The notes below the pieces were generated by a model that was not told the DNA's origin, did no database searches, and worked only from the letters and a program-made list of their open reading frames with translations. A stretch of DNA of 64,000 nt. It comes from Faecalicatena_A orotica (lineage in GTDB: Bacteria > Bacillota > Clostridia > Lachnospirales > Lachnospiraceae). Location: the NCBI RefSeq assembly GCF_040545875.1, contig NZ_JBEPMR010000001.1. One strand, written 5' to 3'. A program made the translations under genes and the position numbers. Within the stretch, counting starts at the first letter, position 1; the number at the start of each line of letters is the position of its first letter. Of this stretch, positions 42,270 through 52,017 are shown in pieces.

Positions 42270-42785
42270 TCAGCAGCCTTCTAGCTGTTCAACCGCCAGA
42301 GTCAGGGCATCTTCCACCGTCTGCATCCGGTTCTCCATTCTGGTTCCCGTAAACTGGCATTTTAACACTTTTGTCTTTCCCAGGGCATAACATCCGATAT
42401 ACACCAGCCCGACCGGCTTTTCCTCAGTCCCGCCGCCCGGTCCGGCAATTCCGGTAGCACTTAAAGCCACATCCGCATGTGCTGCCTTCGCAGCTCCCCT
42501 GGCCATCTCTGCCGCAGTCTGTTCACTGACAGCCCCGTATGTCTCAAGCGTCTCGTGTTTTACCCCGACAAGCCGCTCCTTTGCCTCATTGGAATAGGTC
42601 ACATATCCTTCATTCAGCACGTCAGAGGCACCGGACACGTTCACCAGTGTCCCGGCGATCAGGCCGCCGGTACAGGATTCTGCTGTAGTAATGGTAAGTC
42701 CCCTGCCGGCCAGCATTGCAACAAGGCGTTCCTCAAGGCTCGCCTCATCCGCTTCTTTTTTATTCAATACCCACTCCGGATACAT
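42270..42785 (-). CDS. cinA: CinA C-terminal domain protein (nicotinamide-nucleotide amidase)
   Basis: A 171-residue protein consisting only of the PncC amidase domain, without the N-terminal MoaB-like part of full CinA. Motifs TAESCTGGLIAGTLV and GIAGPGGGTEEKPVG are diagnostic. It deamidates NMN in pyridine nucleotide salvage. It lies 3 nt after pgsA, in the common rimO-pgsA-cinA order of Clostridia, and is the last gene before the terminator. Confidence 0.92.
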   Translation of the reverse strand: MYPEWVLNKKEADEASLEERLVAMLAGRGLTITTAESCTGGLIAGTLVNVSGASDVLNEGYVTYSNEAKERLVGVKHETLETYGAVSEQTAAEMARGAAKAAHADVALSATGIAGPGGGTEEKPVGLVYIGCYALGKTKVLKCQFTGTRMENRMQTVEDALTLAVEQLEGC

Positions 42786-42788
42786 CTT

Positions 42789-43331
42789 TTACATCCCTCC
42801 CTGTGTCAGAACCTGTTTGTTCTTTACCACATAGTCTATCAGGGAAATCACAGTAAGTGCAAGTGCAATCCATACAAGGATATCTCCGATTACAGCAAAC
42901 ATACCTCCCAGATCTGCGATCAGCACGATAATCATTGCCATCTGGAAAACAGTCTTGAACTTCCCCCAGTAGCTGGCTGCGATTACAACCCCGTTATCAG
43001 ACGCTACAAGTCTGAATCCGCTGATAATAAACTCCCTGCTGATGATCACGATTACAATCCATGCTGAGAGCTTATTCATCTCAATCAGGCAGATCATTGC
43101 AGAGCAGACTAAAAGCTTGTCAGCAAGAGGGTCCATAAACTTCCCGAAATTTGTCACAAGATTGTACTTTCTTGCAATCTTCCCGTCCAAAAGGTCTGTC
43201 AGACTGGCAATCACAAAGAGCACAAGTGCAATCCATTTATTTGCACTGCCCCCGATATCAGTAAGCATGAACAATACAAAAAACGGCACCATAATGACTC
43301 TTAATATTGTAAGCTTATTTGGTAAATTCAT
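42789..43331 (-). CDS. pgsA: CDP-diacylglycerol-glycerol-3-phosphate 3-phosphatidyltransferase
   Basis: A 180-residue membrane enzyme making phosphatidylglycerophosphate, the precursor of phosphatidylglycerol. The CDP-alcohol phosphotransferase signature is complete in DLLDGKIARKYN, followed by GKFMDPLADK, giving D-G-x2-A-R-x8-G-x3-D-x3-D. About five membrane helices are expected. Its ATG shares one base with the rimO stop (TAATG), showing coupling. Confidence 0.95.
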   Translation of the reverse strand: MNLPNKLTILRVIMVPFFVLFMLTDIGGSANKWIALVLFVIASLTDLLDGKIARKYNLVTNFGKFMDPLADKLLVCSAMICLIEMNKLSAWIVIVIISREFIISGFRLVASDNGVVIAASYWGKFKTVFQMAMIIVLIADLGGMFAVIGDILVWIALALTVISLIDYVVKNKQVLTQGGM

Positions 43332-44653
43332 TACACAAGTCCTCCTATCAGATCATAGTCTACTGCCCCGGTTACTTTGACTTTTGCAAAATCCCCGGAC
43401 ACAAGTACTTCGTCTGTATTTACAAAGATTAGTCCGTCTACATTCGGGGCATCCCGGTAAGTCCTGCCGACGTAGGCATTCTCGTCTGCCACTTTTCCTT
43501 CTATCATAACCAGTACTTCCCTGCCGACCATGTTTTGGGCATTATCAAACGCGATCTCCTGCTGAAGCTCCATCAGGTCTGCCTGACGTTCCTGCTTCAC
43601 TTCCTCGTCAATCTGGTCCGGCATCGAAGCTGCCGGGGTATCCTCCTCCGGTGAGTAAGTGAACACGCCCAGACGGTCAAATTCCATCTCATCTACAAAA
43701 TCAAGCAATTCGTCATGCTGCTCCTGCGTCTCTCCCGGAAAGCCGGTGATCAGCGTTGTACGCAGGCAGATGTCCGGGATCTCCCGTCTCAGTCTGCCGA
43801 TAATATCCTTAAGTTCCTGCTTTGACGTCCTTCTTCCCATGCGCTTCAGGATATCGTCACTGGCATGCTGGATTGGCAGATCCAGATAATGGCAGATCTT
43901 CTTTTCTTCCTTCATTACCTGAATCAGTTCATCCGTAATCTCTTCCGGATAACAGTACAGAATCCTGATCCACTGAATTCCACTAATTCTGCACAGCTCT
44001 TTCAAAAGCAGGTGCAGCCTCTTCTCTCCATAAAGGTCCTTTCCATAAAGCGTGGTCTCCTGCGCTACGAGGATCAGTTCCTTTACCCCCTGCCCGGCAA
44101 GATATTCCGCCTCCTTGATCAGGCGCTCCATCGGTACACTCCGGAAGTTCCCCCGGATCTTCGGGATGATGCAGTAGGTACAGTGTTTATCACATCCCTC
44201 TGCAATCTTCAGGTATGCATAATGTCCCCCTGTCGTTACCAGACGGTTTTGCGTCACGTCTGGAAGAGCGTTGATATCTTCCATCGTTACTACATGATGC
44301 CCAGCTAAAGCCTCATCTACAGCATCCAGAATCTTGTCATAGGCTGTCGTCCCCAGCACGGCATCCACTTCAGGAATCTCATCCAGTATCTCCTGACGAT
44401 AGCGTTCTGCCAGACACCCGGTCACAATCAGAGCCTTTAAGTTTCCTTCTTTCTTATATTCTGCCATATCAAGAATATTCTGAATACTCTCCTCCTTGGC
44501 ATCATGGATGAAACAGCATGTATTGATAACAATGATATCTGCTTCTGTCTCATCATCTGTCATCTGATATCCTCTTGATGCCAGAAGCCCCAGCATAACC
44601 TCGGTATCCACCAGGTTCTTGTCGCATCCCAGAGAAATAAAAAGTATCTTCAT
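43331..44653 (-). CDS. rimO: Ribosomal protein S12 methylthiotransferase
   Basis: A 440-residue radical-SAM enzyme that methylthiolates an Asp of ribosomal protein S12. The N-terminal UPF0004 domain starts MKILFISLGCDKNLVDTEVM with conserved cysteines, the radical-SAM motif CDKHCTYC carries the 4Fe-4S ligands, and a C-terminal TRAM domain ends the protein. GGGAGG is placed before the ATG at 44653; a longer frame to 44695 is less likely. RimO rather than MiaB is indicated by the SLGCDKN start. Confidence 0.95.
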   Translation of the reverse strand: MKILFISLGCDKNLVDTEVMLGLLASRGYQMTDDETEADIIVINTCCFIHDAKEESIQNILDMAEYKKEGNLKALIVTGCLAERYRQEILDEIPEVDAVLGTTAYDKILDAVDEALAGHHVVTMEDINALPDVTQNRLVTTGGHYAYLKIAEGCDKHCTYCIIPKIRGNFRSVPMERLIKEAEYLAGQGVKELILVAQETTLYGKDLYGEKRLHLLLKELCRISGIQWIRILYCYPEEITDELIQVMKEEKKICHYLDLPIQHASDDILKRMGRRTSKQELKDIIGRLRREIPDICLRTTLITGFPGETQEQHDELLDFVDEMEFDRLGVFTYSPEEDTPAASMPDQIDEEVKQERQADLMELQQEIAFDNAQNMVGREVLVMIEGKVADENAYVGRTYRDAPNVDGLIFVNTDEVLVSGDFAKVKVTGAVDYDLIGGLV

Positions 44654-44712
44654 AAAACCTCCCAGATTTTTAAAAGGCAGATACTCTAAGCGCATCTGCC
44701 TCCTTTTCTTTA

Positions 44713-44958
44713 CTATTCTTCTTCTGCATTCTCAGCGATAATCTTCAGCTTGCCTTCATTCAGTTCTTCAATAGCAGTTGAAAGCGGCTTCTCGCCATTC
44801 TTTGCATTTACAAGAGGCAGTTCACCGTCGATCAGCTGTCTTGCCCTTTTTGATGTTGCCAGTACAATAGAGTAGCGGCTGTTGACGATCTTTGTCTCGC
44901 CTTCCTCTACGTCTTTGTTAACGACCTGCATTAAGTCTGTGTAAGATGGATGTAACAT
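44713..44958 (-). CDS. rpoZ: RNA polymerase omega subunit
   Basis: An 81-residue subunit that stabilises beta-prime. The segment NSRYSIVLATSKRARQLIDG is the conserved core motif. It starts 3 nt after gmk, the standard gmk-rpoZ pair. Length is normal for Clostridia; the acidic tail (ENAEEE) is typical. Confidence 0.95.
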   Translation of the reverse strand: MLHPSYTDLMQVVNKDVEEGETKIVNSRYSIVLATSKRARQLIDGELPLVNAKNGEKPLSTAIEELNEGKLKIIAENAEEE

Positions 44959-44961
44959 ATC

Positions 44962-45600
44962 TTATGATTCTCCTTTCAAACTTCTGTCCAAATCAGCTTT
45001 AATTTCTTTCATAAATCCTGTATTACGAAAACTTCTGTGATGTTCACTCTGGATAATAGTATGCATCTGCTCCGTGCAGACCTCCAGTTCATCATTGATT
45101 ATCAGATAATCGTATCTGTCCATGCCTTCGGCTTCTTCTACTGCGCGCTTCATCCGGGATTCAATGACCTCCATTGTCTCCGTGCCCCTTCCGACAAGAC
45201 GCTTCTTAAGCTCTTCTGCCGACGGAGGTGTGACAAACAAAAGCAGTGTGTCCGGAAATGCCTCCTTTACCTTCAGGGCGCCCTGTATCTCAATCTCCAG
45301 AATGACGTCCTTACCTGCTTCTAACTGCTTCTCCACATATTCACGCGGGGTTCCGTAATAATTTTCCACATACCTAGCATACTCTATCAGTTCATCTTTC
45401 GCAATCATTTTTTCAAATTCTTCCCGGGTTTTGAAAAAATATTCCCTTCCGTCCACTTCTCCTTCCCTTGGAGAACGTGTTGTTGCGGAGATAGAAAGCG
45501 CATATGTCTCCTTATAGCGGCCCAACAGTTCCTTCATTAAAGTTCCCTTGCCGGAACCGGAAAATCCGGACACGACGATCAGAATTCCTCTTCTATTCAT
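44962..45600 (-). CDS. gmk: Guanylate kinase
   Basis: A 212-residue kinase phosphorylating GMP to GDP. The P-loop GFSGSGKGTL and the GMP-binding SATTRSPREGEVDGREY segment are diagnostic. An ATG exists at 45609, but AAGGA is spaced 8 nt before the ATG at 45600. It lies 37 nt after yicC and 3 nt before rpoZ. In many Firmicutes remA lies between yicC and gmk; there is no room for it here. Confidence 0.95.
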   Translation of the reverse strand: MNRRGILIVVSGFSGSGKGTLMKELLGRYKETYALSISATTRSPREGEVDGREYFFKTREEFEKMIAKDELIEYARYVENYYGTPREYVEKQLEAGKDVILEIEIQGALKVKEAFPDTLLLFVTPPSAEELKKRLVGRGTETMEVIESRMKRAVEEAEGMDRYDYLIINDELEVCTEQMHTIIQSEHHRSFRNTGFMKEIKADLDRSLKGES

Positions 45601-45637
45601 CTCAGACATCCTTTACCTGTTCTATATTTTATGTTAC

Positions 45638-46516
45638 TTATTCTATGTTCTGTATCTGCTCCCTGACTTTTTCTATCTCTGTCTTCAGGCTGATGGCACA
45701 GTTGGAAACCTCCAGATCGTTTGCCTTGGACAGGATCGTATTCGCCTCACGGTTCATCTCCTGGGCAATGAAATCCAGCTTTCTTCCGATCCCTTCCTTT
45801 TCTTCCAGCGTGTCCCTCATATGACTGATATGGCTCTTTAAACGGACCACTTCCTCATCTGTGCAGATCTTATCTGCAAACAGGATGACTTCCGCAGCAA
45901 TGCGGCTTTCCTCCATCTGGGTATCCTTAAGCAGCTCTCCCACTTTTTCTTCCAGCCTGGCGCGGTACTGGGCTATGATCTCAGGGGAACGTTCTTCGAT
46001 AAAAGCAACCAGCTTCTCCATCCCTGTCAGCTTCTCAAGAATGTCCTGCTTCAGGTTCTGCCCCTCCGTCTTCCTTGTCTCCACAAACTGTGCAAATGCA
46101 CCTTCCAAAGCCTCTTTCAGCCCATTCCAGAGTTCTTCCTCATCCTCACACTGTTCTTCCATCGTGATAACCTCGGGATAACGGGACAAGGCAGAGACAC
46201 GTATATCGTTCTCCAGACCAAACTCTTCTTCCATCTGTTTAAAATACTTCATGTATTCTGCCGCCAGTGAAGCATTGTATTTGAGAGATACCTGGCTTTC
46301 AGACGTATCCTCATAAGTAATAAAAATATCCACTTTCCCTCTGTTCGCGTACTGTTTCAGCAGCGTACGGATTGATGTTTCAAAAAAGTTAAGCTTCTTT
46401 GGCATGCGGATATTCACATCCAGATATCTGTGGTTCACACTTTTCAGCTCCACCGTAAACTTTCTGGATTCCTTTAAAACCTCACACCTGCCGAAACCTG
46501 TCATGCTTTTTATCAT
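45638..46516 (-). CDS. yicC: YicC/YloC family endoribonuclease
   Basis: A 292-residue protein of the YicC family, known as an endoribonuclease in RNA turnover. The N-terminus MIKSMTGFGR and SVNHRYLDVNIRMPK, and the C-terminal GRKLDFIAQEMNREANTILSKAND are family hallmarks (the last within twenty-residue limits is cut here: GRKLDFIAQEMNREANT). It heads the yicC-gmk-rpoZ string and is divergent from rqcH. Confidence 0.93.
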   Translation of the reverse strand: MIKSMTGFGRCEVLKESRKFTVELKSVNHRYLDVNIRMPKKLNFFETSIRTLLKQYANRGKVDIFITYEDTSESQVSLKYNASLAAEYMKYFKQMEEEFGLENDIRVSALSRYPEVITMEEQCEDEEELWNGLKEALEGAFAQFVETRKTEGQNLKQDILEKLTGMEKLVAFIEERSPEIIAQYRARLEEKVGELLKDTQMEESRIAAEVILFADKICTDEEVVRLKSHISHMRDTLEEKEGIGRKLDFIAQEMNREANTILSKANDLEVSNCAISLKTEIEKVREQIQNIE

Positions 46517-46613
46517 GGTCGTTCATCCTTTATTTTCCATATTTTGTTTCTTACGCATTATGAAACATTATACTCCCTATGCCCCTTCCCGGTCAACCTT
46601 TCACCTGCAATTC

Positions 46614-46642
46614 TTGACATTTGGGCGGAATAAGGCTACTAT
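46614..46642 (+). promoter_or_regulatory. Sigma-A promoter of rqcH
   Basis: A perfect TTGACA (46614-46619) and TACTAT (46637-46642) are separated by 17 bases, about 49 nt before the rqcH start. Confidence 0.8.
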
Positions 46643-46690
46643 TATTTAAAAACGTGGTAACCATCCTGCCGCATAAAGAAAGGAAAAATC

Positions 46691-48427
46691 ATGGCATTTG
46701 ACGGAACATGCGTGGCCTGTCTGGTCCACGAACTAAAAGAACAATTATTAAATAGCAGAATCGCTAAAATCGCACAGCCTGAGACAGATGAACTGCTTCT
46801 GACACTGAAGTCTTCTTCCGGGCAGAAACGGCTCTGTATTTCTGCAAGCGCCTCTCTCCCGCTGATATATTTAACAGATTCAAACAAACCAAGCCCGATG
46901 ACGGCCCCTAATTTCTGTATGCTTTTGAGAAAACATATCAGTAATGGCCGGATTGTAGACATTTACCAGCCGAAGCTGGAGCGTATCATCCATTTTACGA
47001 TCGAACATCTTGATGAACTCGGCGATTTGTGCCGGAAAGACCTGGTCGTGGAGATTATGGGAAAACACAGCAACATCATTTTCTGCACAGAGGACGGCAT
47101 GGTGATCGACAGTATCAAGCATGTATCTGCCCAGATGAGTTCTGTGCGCGAGGTTCTTCCGGGCAGGGAGTACTTTATTCCTGACACAATGGAAAAGTCT
47201 GATCCCCTGAGTGTAGAGGAGCCTGATTTTATCCGTCTTCTTACGGAAAAGCCAATGCCGCTTTCCAAGGCCATATATACCAGCTTCACCGGTGTAAGCC
47301 CTGTAGTGGCTGAAGAAGTATGTTCGCTTTCTGGTGTAGATTCTTCTGTCACTCCAAAGGAACTGTCAGAAGACATCCTGAAACATGTGTATAACCAGTT
47401 TAACATATTTTTTCTGGCAGTGAAGGAGAACCAATTCTCTCCTGCCATTTATTACGATGGAAAGGAGCCAAAAGAGTTCTCCGCACTTACGCTGACCCAT
47501 TTTGGCGGCTACGCGCAGCGGGAATTTTCCAGTATTTCAGAAGTACTGGAAACATATTATGCTTCTAAAAATACGATCACGCGCATCCGTCAGAAGTCAG
47601 CTGACCTGCGCCATATCGTACAGACTGCACTGGAAAGGAACCGGAAAAAGTATGATCTGCAGCTTAAGCAGCTTAAGGATACGGAGAACCGCGATAAATA
47701 CAAGGTTTACGGCGAACTGATCAACACCTACGGCTATAACCTTGATGCAGGCGCTAAAAAACTGGAAGCACTCAACTATTATACCAATGAGATGGTCACG
47801 ATTCCTTTGGATGGCACGAAAACACCTCAGGAAAATGCACAGCGTTATTTTGATAAATACAACAAGCAAAAGAGAACATGGGAGGCTTTATCCAAACTGA
47901 TTCAGGAAACTGGTGATGACATAACTTACCTCGAATCAATAAGCACGGCCCTGGACATCGCACTGACGGAAGACGATCTGGCCGAAATCAAGGAAGAACT
48001 GATTAGCGCAGGCTATATGCGCCGGAAGTTTACAAAGAAAAAGGTAAAAATAAAAAATAAACCGCTTCATTATATATCCAGCGATGGGTTTCATATTTAT
48101 GTAGGCAAAAATAACCTTCAGAACGATGAACTCACATTCAGCTTTGCCGTGGGCAATGACTGGTGGTTCCATGCTAAGGGGGCTCCCGGGTCACATGTCA
48201 TTGTCAAATCAGAGGGAGAAGAACTTCCCGACAAGACATTCGAAGAAGCCGGACGTCTGGCCGCTTATTATTCAAAATCACGCGGAAGTGACAAGGTAGA
48301 AATAGATTATATAGAAAAGAAACATGTTAAAAAACCAAAAGGGGCGAAACCCGGTTTCGTTGTATACTATACAAATTATTCGCTTGTCATAGACAGTGAT
48401 ATCTCGCATATTAAGGAGCTTTCATAG
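46691..48427 (+). CDS. rqcH: NFACT family ribosome quality control protein RqcH (FbpA-like)
   Basis: A 578-residue protein with NFACT-N (about 1-250), a coiled-coil middle (about 290-420) and NFACT-R (about 440-560). It recognises stalled 50S-peptidyl-tRNA complexes and adds C-terminal alanine tails. Visible family segments include MAFDGTCVACLVHEL, LVVEIMGKHSNIIF, DSIKHVSAQMSS and the NDWWFHAKGAPGSHVI region. The ATG at 46691 follows AAAGGA. Older names include fibronectin-binding protein A; cytoplasmic localisation and ribosome role are the better supported view. Confidence 0.93.
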   Translation: MAFDGTCVACLVHELKEQLLNSRIAKIAQPETDELLLTLKSSSGQKRLCISASASLPLIYLTDSNKPSPMTAPNFCMLLRKHISNGRIVDIYQPKLERIIHFTIEHLDELGDLCRKDLVVEIMGKHSNIIFCTEDGMVIDSIKHVSAQMSSVREVLPGREYFIPDTMEKSDPLSVEEPDFIRLLTEKPMPLSKAIYTSFTGVSPVVAEEVCSLSGVDSSVTPKELSEDILKHVYNQFNIFFLAVKENQFSPAIYYDGKEPKEFSALTLTHFGGYAQREFSSISEVLETYYASKNTITRIRQKSADLRHIVQTALERNRKKYDLQLKQLKDTENRDKYKVYGELINTYGYNLDAGAKKLEALNYYTNEMVTIPLDGTKTPQENAQRYFDKYNKQKRTWEALSKLIQETGDDITYLESISTALDIALTEDDLAEIKEELISAGYMRRKFTKKKVKIKNKPLHYISSDGFHIYVGKNNLQNDELTFSFAVGNDWWFHAKGAPGSHVIVKSEGEELPDKTFEEAGRLAAYYSKSRGSDKVEIDYIEKKHVKKPKGAKPGFVVYYTNYSLVIDSDISHIKELS

Positions 48428-48487
48428 TACAGGAAAGTTTTCTATTTAATATATGTTGGAAAATGACGTTATCGTTACGTAATGTCA

Positions 48488-48524
48488 AAGAAGCTCCCGC
48501 CGTACATTGCACGACGAGAGCTTT
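48488..48524. terminator. Hairpin between rqcH and the lipoprotein gene
   Basis: AAGCTC (48491-48496) and GAGCTT (48518-48523) close a stem followed by CTTTTCGCTTTT on the plus strand. It probably terminates rqcH and may serve the convergent lipoprotein gene. Confidence 0.55.
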
Positions 48525-48569
48525 TCGCTTTTAGGGGAATATTTCTACAGCCCCTATTATACATCATTA

Positions 48570-49385
48570 TTATGGTGTACAGGCGTCTTTTACTTCCTGC
48601 GGTACCTGGATTTCCCCGACATTATCGAATCCCGTATAACCGAGCTGAATTGTAAAGTCATTCACATTCGTACTTTTACCGTATTCATCGTACAGGTCAT
48701 TCATCACATCTGTCATATCCACGATTACTCTGGCCGGCAGTAGTTCCTCCTGATATACGTCTATCGTAACCGGAACTGCCAGATTTGCAATTGCATCTTC
48801 ATCCGGGATTTCTACCAGACCAAATGCACCCATCATATCCAGCCCCATAAACTGCAGCAGTTCTTTTCCTGTTATATCCCCGTACATCTCATAGCATTCC
48901 TTTTCGCCTACCTCTACACTCTGCTCTGCCAGGCGGAATGAATTAATGGATGCGCCCGCCTCCTCGAAAAGATTGCCGTTAAACGTACTCTTCCCGGCGC
49001 TGCTGGCAGCTTCTCTGCTCCACTTATCATACATACTGCTGTATGTTACAAATTCATCGCCCTCATTTACCTGATATATCTCGATACCGCTGCCTACCTT
49101 ATTTCCGCTGAAATTCACCTCTGCCGTCCCCTTCGCATGGCCAGCCTTCGGTTTTGCAGTATTTTCCATCGTCATGTCCATCGAAATCTTCATTGTATCC
49201 AGTACATCTTCCAGTTCTATATGCATACTCAGCGTATTAGTTATGGATTCCGCCCCTGCAAGATTCTTAGAAACCGATGACATTAATTTTTTAGGAGTCA
49301 GTTTTCCGCTGCATCCTGCTGTAAGAACTACACAGAAAATGAGCAGCAAAAGTACACTCCCTGTTTTTTTTGCAATTTTATTCAT
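48570..49385 (-). CDS. Lipoprotein of unknown function (DUF6612-like)
   Basis: A 271-residue lipoprotein. The signal peptide has a basic start (MNKIAKK), a hydrophobic core and the lipobox LTAGC with the lipidated cysteine near residue 25. The mature part looks like a LolA/LppX-type beta-rich fold: repeated segments on tracking of helper residues such as KGTAEVNFSGN and DMTDVMNDLYDEYGKS, which resembles the DUF6612 family. GAAGGA precedes the ATG at 49385; the longer frame to 49454 lacks a signal start. Function is unknown; an extracytoplasmic lipid- or peptide-binding role is possible. Confidence 0.8.
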   Translation of the reverse strand: MNKIAKKTGSVLLLLIFCVVLTAGCSGKLTPKKLMSSVSKNLAGAESITNTLSMHIELEDVLDTMKISMDMTMENTAKPKAGHAKGTAEVNFSGNKVGSGIEIYQVNEGDEFVTYSSMYDKWSREAASSAGKSTFNGNLFEEAGASINSFRLAEQSVEVGEKECYEMYGDITGKELLQFMGLDMMGAFGLVEIPDEDAIANLAVPVTIDVYQEELLPARVIVDMTDVMNDLYDEYGKSTNVNDFTIQLGYTGFDNVGEIQVPQEVKDACTP

Positions 49386-49428
49386 GAAATATCCTTCTTT
49401 TTTGTTCTGGGGCTGCTGTACACACGTC

Positions 49429-50721
49429 TTACTGACATCCGAGAAGATAGTCAATAAACTGCTGTGCCGTACGGCCTGAAAGGCCGCCGTGGGTCAGTTC
49501 CCATTTATTTGCCTCGAGGAGCAGCTGCTGCTCGGGCATTTTAATTCCATTCTGTTTTGCCAGTTCTTTTACAATCATCTGGAATTCTTTTTTGTCCGGA
49601 GAACCAAAATAGATTGTCACCCCGAATCTGGCTACCAATGACAGTTTCTCCTGAACTGTATCATTCGTATGCAATTCTTCGTCCCGGTCCGCCTTATCCT
49701 TGAATGTCTCGCGCACAAGATGCCTGCGGTTTGAGGTGGCATAGATCAGTACGTTATTCGGTTTCTTTTCCAGCCCGCCTTCGATGACAGCCTTTAAGTA
49801 TTTATACTCTATCTCGAATTCTTCGAATGAGAGATCATCCATATAAATAATAAACTTATAATTCCTGTTCTTTATCTGCGTGATCACATCATTCAGGTCC
49901 TGAAACTGGTGCTTATAAACCTCGATCATCCTCAGCCCCTGGTCATAATACTGATTCAGGATTGCCTTGATGGAAGACGACTTTCCTGTTCCCGCATCAC
50001 CGTACAGAAGACAGTTGTTTGCCCTCCTGCCTTCCACAAATGCCCGTGTATTATCGATGAGTTTCTTTTTTGCGATCTCATATCCGACCAGATCATCCAG
50101 ATGCACATGTGCAATATTCGTGATCGGCACGATCTGTACGCCTTCCTCTTCCGGGTGTTCCACACGGAATGCCTTATGCAGACCGAGCTTTCCCACGCCA
50201 AATTCCTTATAGAACTGGGTCAGTATATTTTTGAACATCCCCACGCTTCCGGCATTTCCAAGAGCTTTTGCAAGCCCGCAGATTCTGTCCCTGATGCGTT
50301 TATTGAAGACCTTGCTGCCTTCATTGATGCTCTGATAATCCAGCAGAACTGAGAAACATTTTACGTCCAGTATTTCCTCCAGCCTGCTGAAATCATAATC
50401 AAACAATTCTTTGAAAACCCCGAAGTCCTGAAGTGCAATATCGTTGATGCTTCCATCCACCGGGCCTACGATCTCACAGGAGGTGCTGTATGCATTCTCA
50501 TCGCTTGCCAGAAGAAATGTCAGATACGTGTGCCACAGATTTCCTTCAAAACCGTGGCTCACTGACAGCTCCAGCAGCGCATTCACACATTCAAAGAGCA
50601 GGCTTCTTAAGTCTTCCCTGTTATAATATTCATTCTCATAATTCTCTATCAAAAATGTCATATCCAGAAGAAGTTCCCCATATTCCATATTTTTATAGAG
50701 CATTAATTCATTCGTACGCAT
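49429..50721 (-). CDS. DUF815 family AAA-type ATPase
   Basis: A 430-residue soluble ATPase. Walker A is LLYGDAGTGKSSS near residue 245 and Walker B KFIIYMDDLSFEEFE near 290, with an ATSNRRHL sensor-1-like segment and an arginine-rich region after it. The first 200 residues are helical and unlike known domains. DUF815 ATPases are widespread in Clostridia, of uncertain role. It starts at an ATG with a GAAAGAGGA site and is followed by the lipoprotein gene after 43 nt, so the two may be cotranscribed. Confidence 0.88.
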   Translation of the reverse strand: MRTNELMLYKNMEYGELLLDMTFLIENYENEYYNREDLRSLLFECVNALLELSVSHGFEGNLWHTYLTFLLASDENAYSTSCEIVGPVDGSINDIALQDFGVFKELFDYDFSRLEEILDVKCFSVLLDYQSINEGSKVFNKRIRDRICGLAKALGNAGSVGMFKNILTQFYKEFGVGKLGLHKAFRVEHPEEEGVQIVPITNIAHVHLDDLVGYEIAKKKLIDNTRAFVEGRRANNCLLYGDAGTGKSSSIKAILNQYYDQGLRMIEVYKHQFQDLNDVITQIKNRNYKFIIYMDDLSFEEFEIEYKYLKAVIEGGLEKKPNNVLIYATSNRRHLVRETFKDKADRDEELHTNDTVQEKLSLVARFGVTIYFGSPDKKEFQMIVKELAKQNGIKMPEQQLLLEANKWELTHGGLSGRTAQQFIDYLLGCQ

Positions 50722-50751
50722 ATCTGTTCCTCTTTCCTGTCCGTTCCTGTT

Positions 50752-51882
50752 TTAATAATTCCCGAGTATCTTCAGATTTCTGGCTTCTTCCCGAAGGCCC
50801 CTGATTGCATTTTTCACCGCTGCATCCGCCATATTCCCTTCAAAATCCACGAAAAAACGGTACTCCCAGTTTCTTCCCTCAATCGGGCGGGATTCGATCT
50901 TTGTCATGTTCAGGTCATTATATATGAAGTGAGACAGGATGTGGTACAGCGAACCACTCTCATGGGGCACCTCGAAGCAGATACTGATCTTTGACGCATC
51001 ATGAAGGAAAATCTTCTGATTCGTTACAACGATAAACCTTGTGGAGTTATTCGGCACATCATTGATATTTTCTTCAAGTACAGACAATCCATGAACTTTA
51101 GCCGCATATGCACTGCACACAGCCGCCTGGGTGTAATCCTGGTCATCCAGGACCTTCTTGGCCGCGATAGACGTATTAGCCACACTGATTTGCTGCCAGT
51201 TACCGTGTTCATTCAGAAAACGTGATGCCTGCAGAAGTGCTACTCCTTTTGAATACACCCGCTGGATATCATCCAGTTTCGTTCCCGGCAGGCCGGCAAG
51301 TGTATGTGTAATAGGGATCACTGTTTCACCTACTATGTAATTTTCAAACTCTACAAGATGATCGTACATCTCATCGACAGCACCTGCTGACGAATTCTCA
51401 ATCGGAAGAACCGCATAATCGGCAGACCCTTCCTCAATCGCTTCCATCGCATCCCGAAATGTACGCACATGGAAACTGTTGCAGTTCTCACCGAAATAAT
51501 GCTGCATGGCAGCCTGGCTGTAAGCGCCTTCCACCCCCGGGAATACCACCCTGGCATTTGATTTGTCCAGTGAATCCACCTCAATAAATGGAAGGCGTCC
51601 GAGTGCGCCGGCCCCAACCAGCTGCTGGTACTGCAACTTTCTGCTCATGGACATAAGCTGTTCATACAGTTCCTGAATTCCCTTCTTGTTAAAATCCCCG
51701 GATACCTTTGCAGATACTGCCTCCAGCTTTTCCCGCTCTCTTTGCCGGTCAAACACTTTTCTGCCTGTATTTACCTTCAGTTCCCCGACTTCCCTGCATA
51801 CCTGCATCCTGCTTTCATACAGATTTACAAGCTGGTCATCGATCTCATCCAACTGCATTCTCAGTTCTTCCAATGTAGCCAT
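50752..51882 (-). CDS. pheA: Bifunctional chorismate mutase/prephenate dehydratase
   Basis: A 376-residue enzyme for phenylalanine synthesis. An AroQ-type chorismate mutase domain (about 1-85, LEELRMQLDEIDDQLVNLYE) is followed by the prephenate dehydratase domain with VVFPGVEGAYSQAA and NNSTRFIVV, and a C-terminal ACT domain with ESRPIEGRNWEYRFF, the phenylalanine-binding site for feedback control. AAAGGAG is 8 nt before the ATG at 51882. It has its own promoter and is divergent from a membrane protein gene. Confidence 0.95.
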   Translation of the reverse strand: MATLEELRMQLDEIDDQLVNLYESRMQVCREVGELKVNTGRKVFDRQREREKLEAVSAKVSGDFNKKGIQELYEQLMSMSRKLQYQQLVGAGALGRLPFIEVDSLDKSNARVVFPGVEGAYSQAAMQHYFGENCNSFHVRTFRDAMEAIEEGSADYAVLPIENSSAGAVDEMYDHLVEFENYIVGETVIPITHTLAGLPGTKLDDIQRVYSKGVALLQASRFLNEHGNWQQISVANTSIAAKKVLDDQDYTQAAVCSAYAAKVHGLSVLEENINDVPNNSTRFIVVTNQKIFLHDASKISICFEVPHESGSLYHILSHFIYNDLNMTKIESRPIEGRNWEYRFFVDFEGNMADAAVKNAIRGLREEARNLKILGNY

Positions 51883-51913
51883 TTTTATTTCTCCTTTGCA
51901 CAAACTAAGAAAT

Positions 51914-51942
51914 ATTATAATACATTTAACTGTATAATCCAA
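51914..51942 (-). promoter_or_regulatory. Sigma-A promoter of pheA
   Basis: On the minus strand TTGGAT and a perfect TATAAT are separated by 17 bases; the leader would be about 25 nt, too short for an attenuator. Confidence 0.75.
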
Positions 51943-52017
51943 CCATTTTTTCCGTTCAGGCTGTTTTTTAACATAAACTGCGTATAAAATTCCCCTGTCC
52001 TAAACATACTTCTTACC

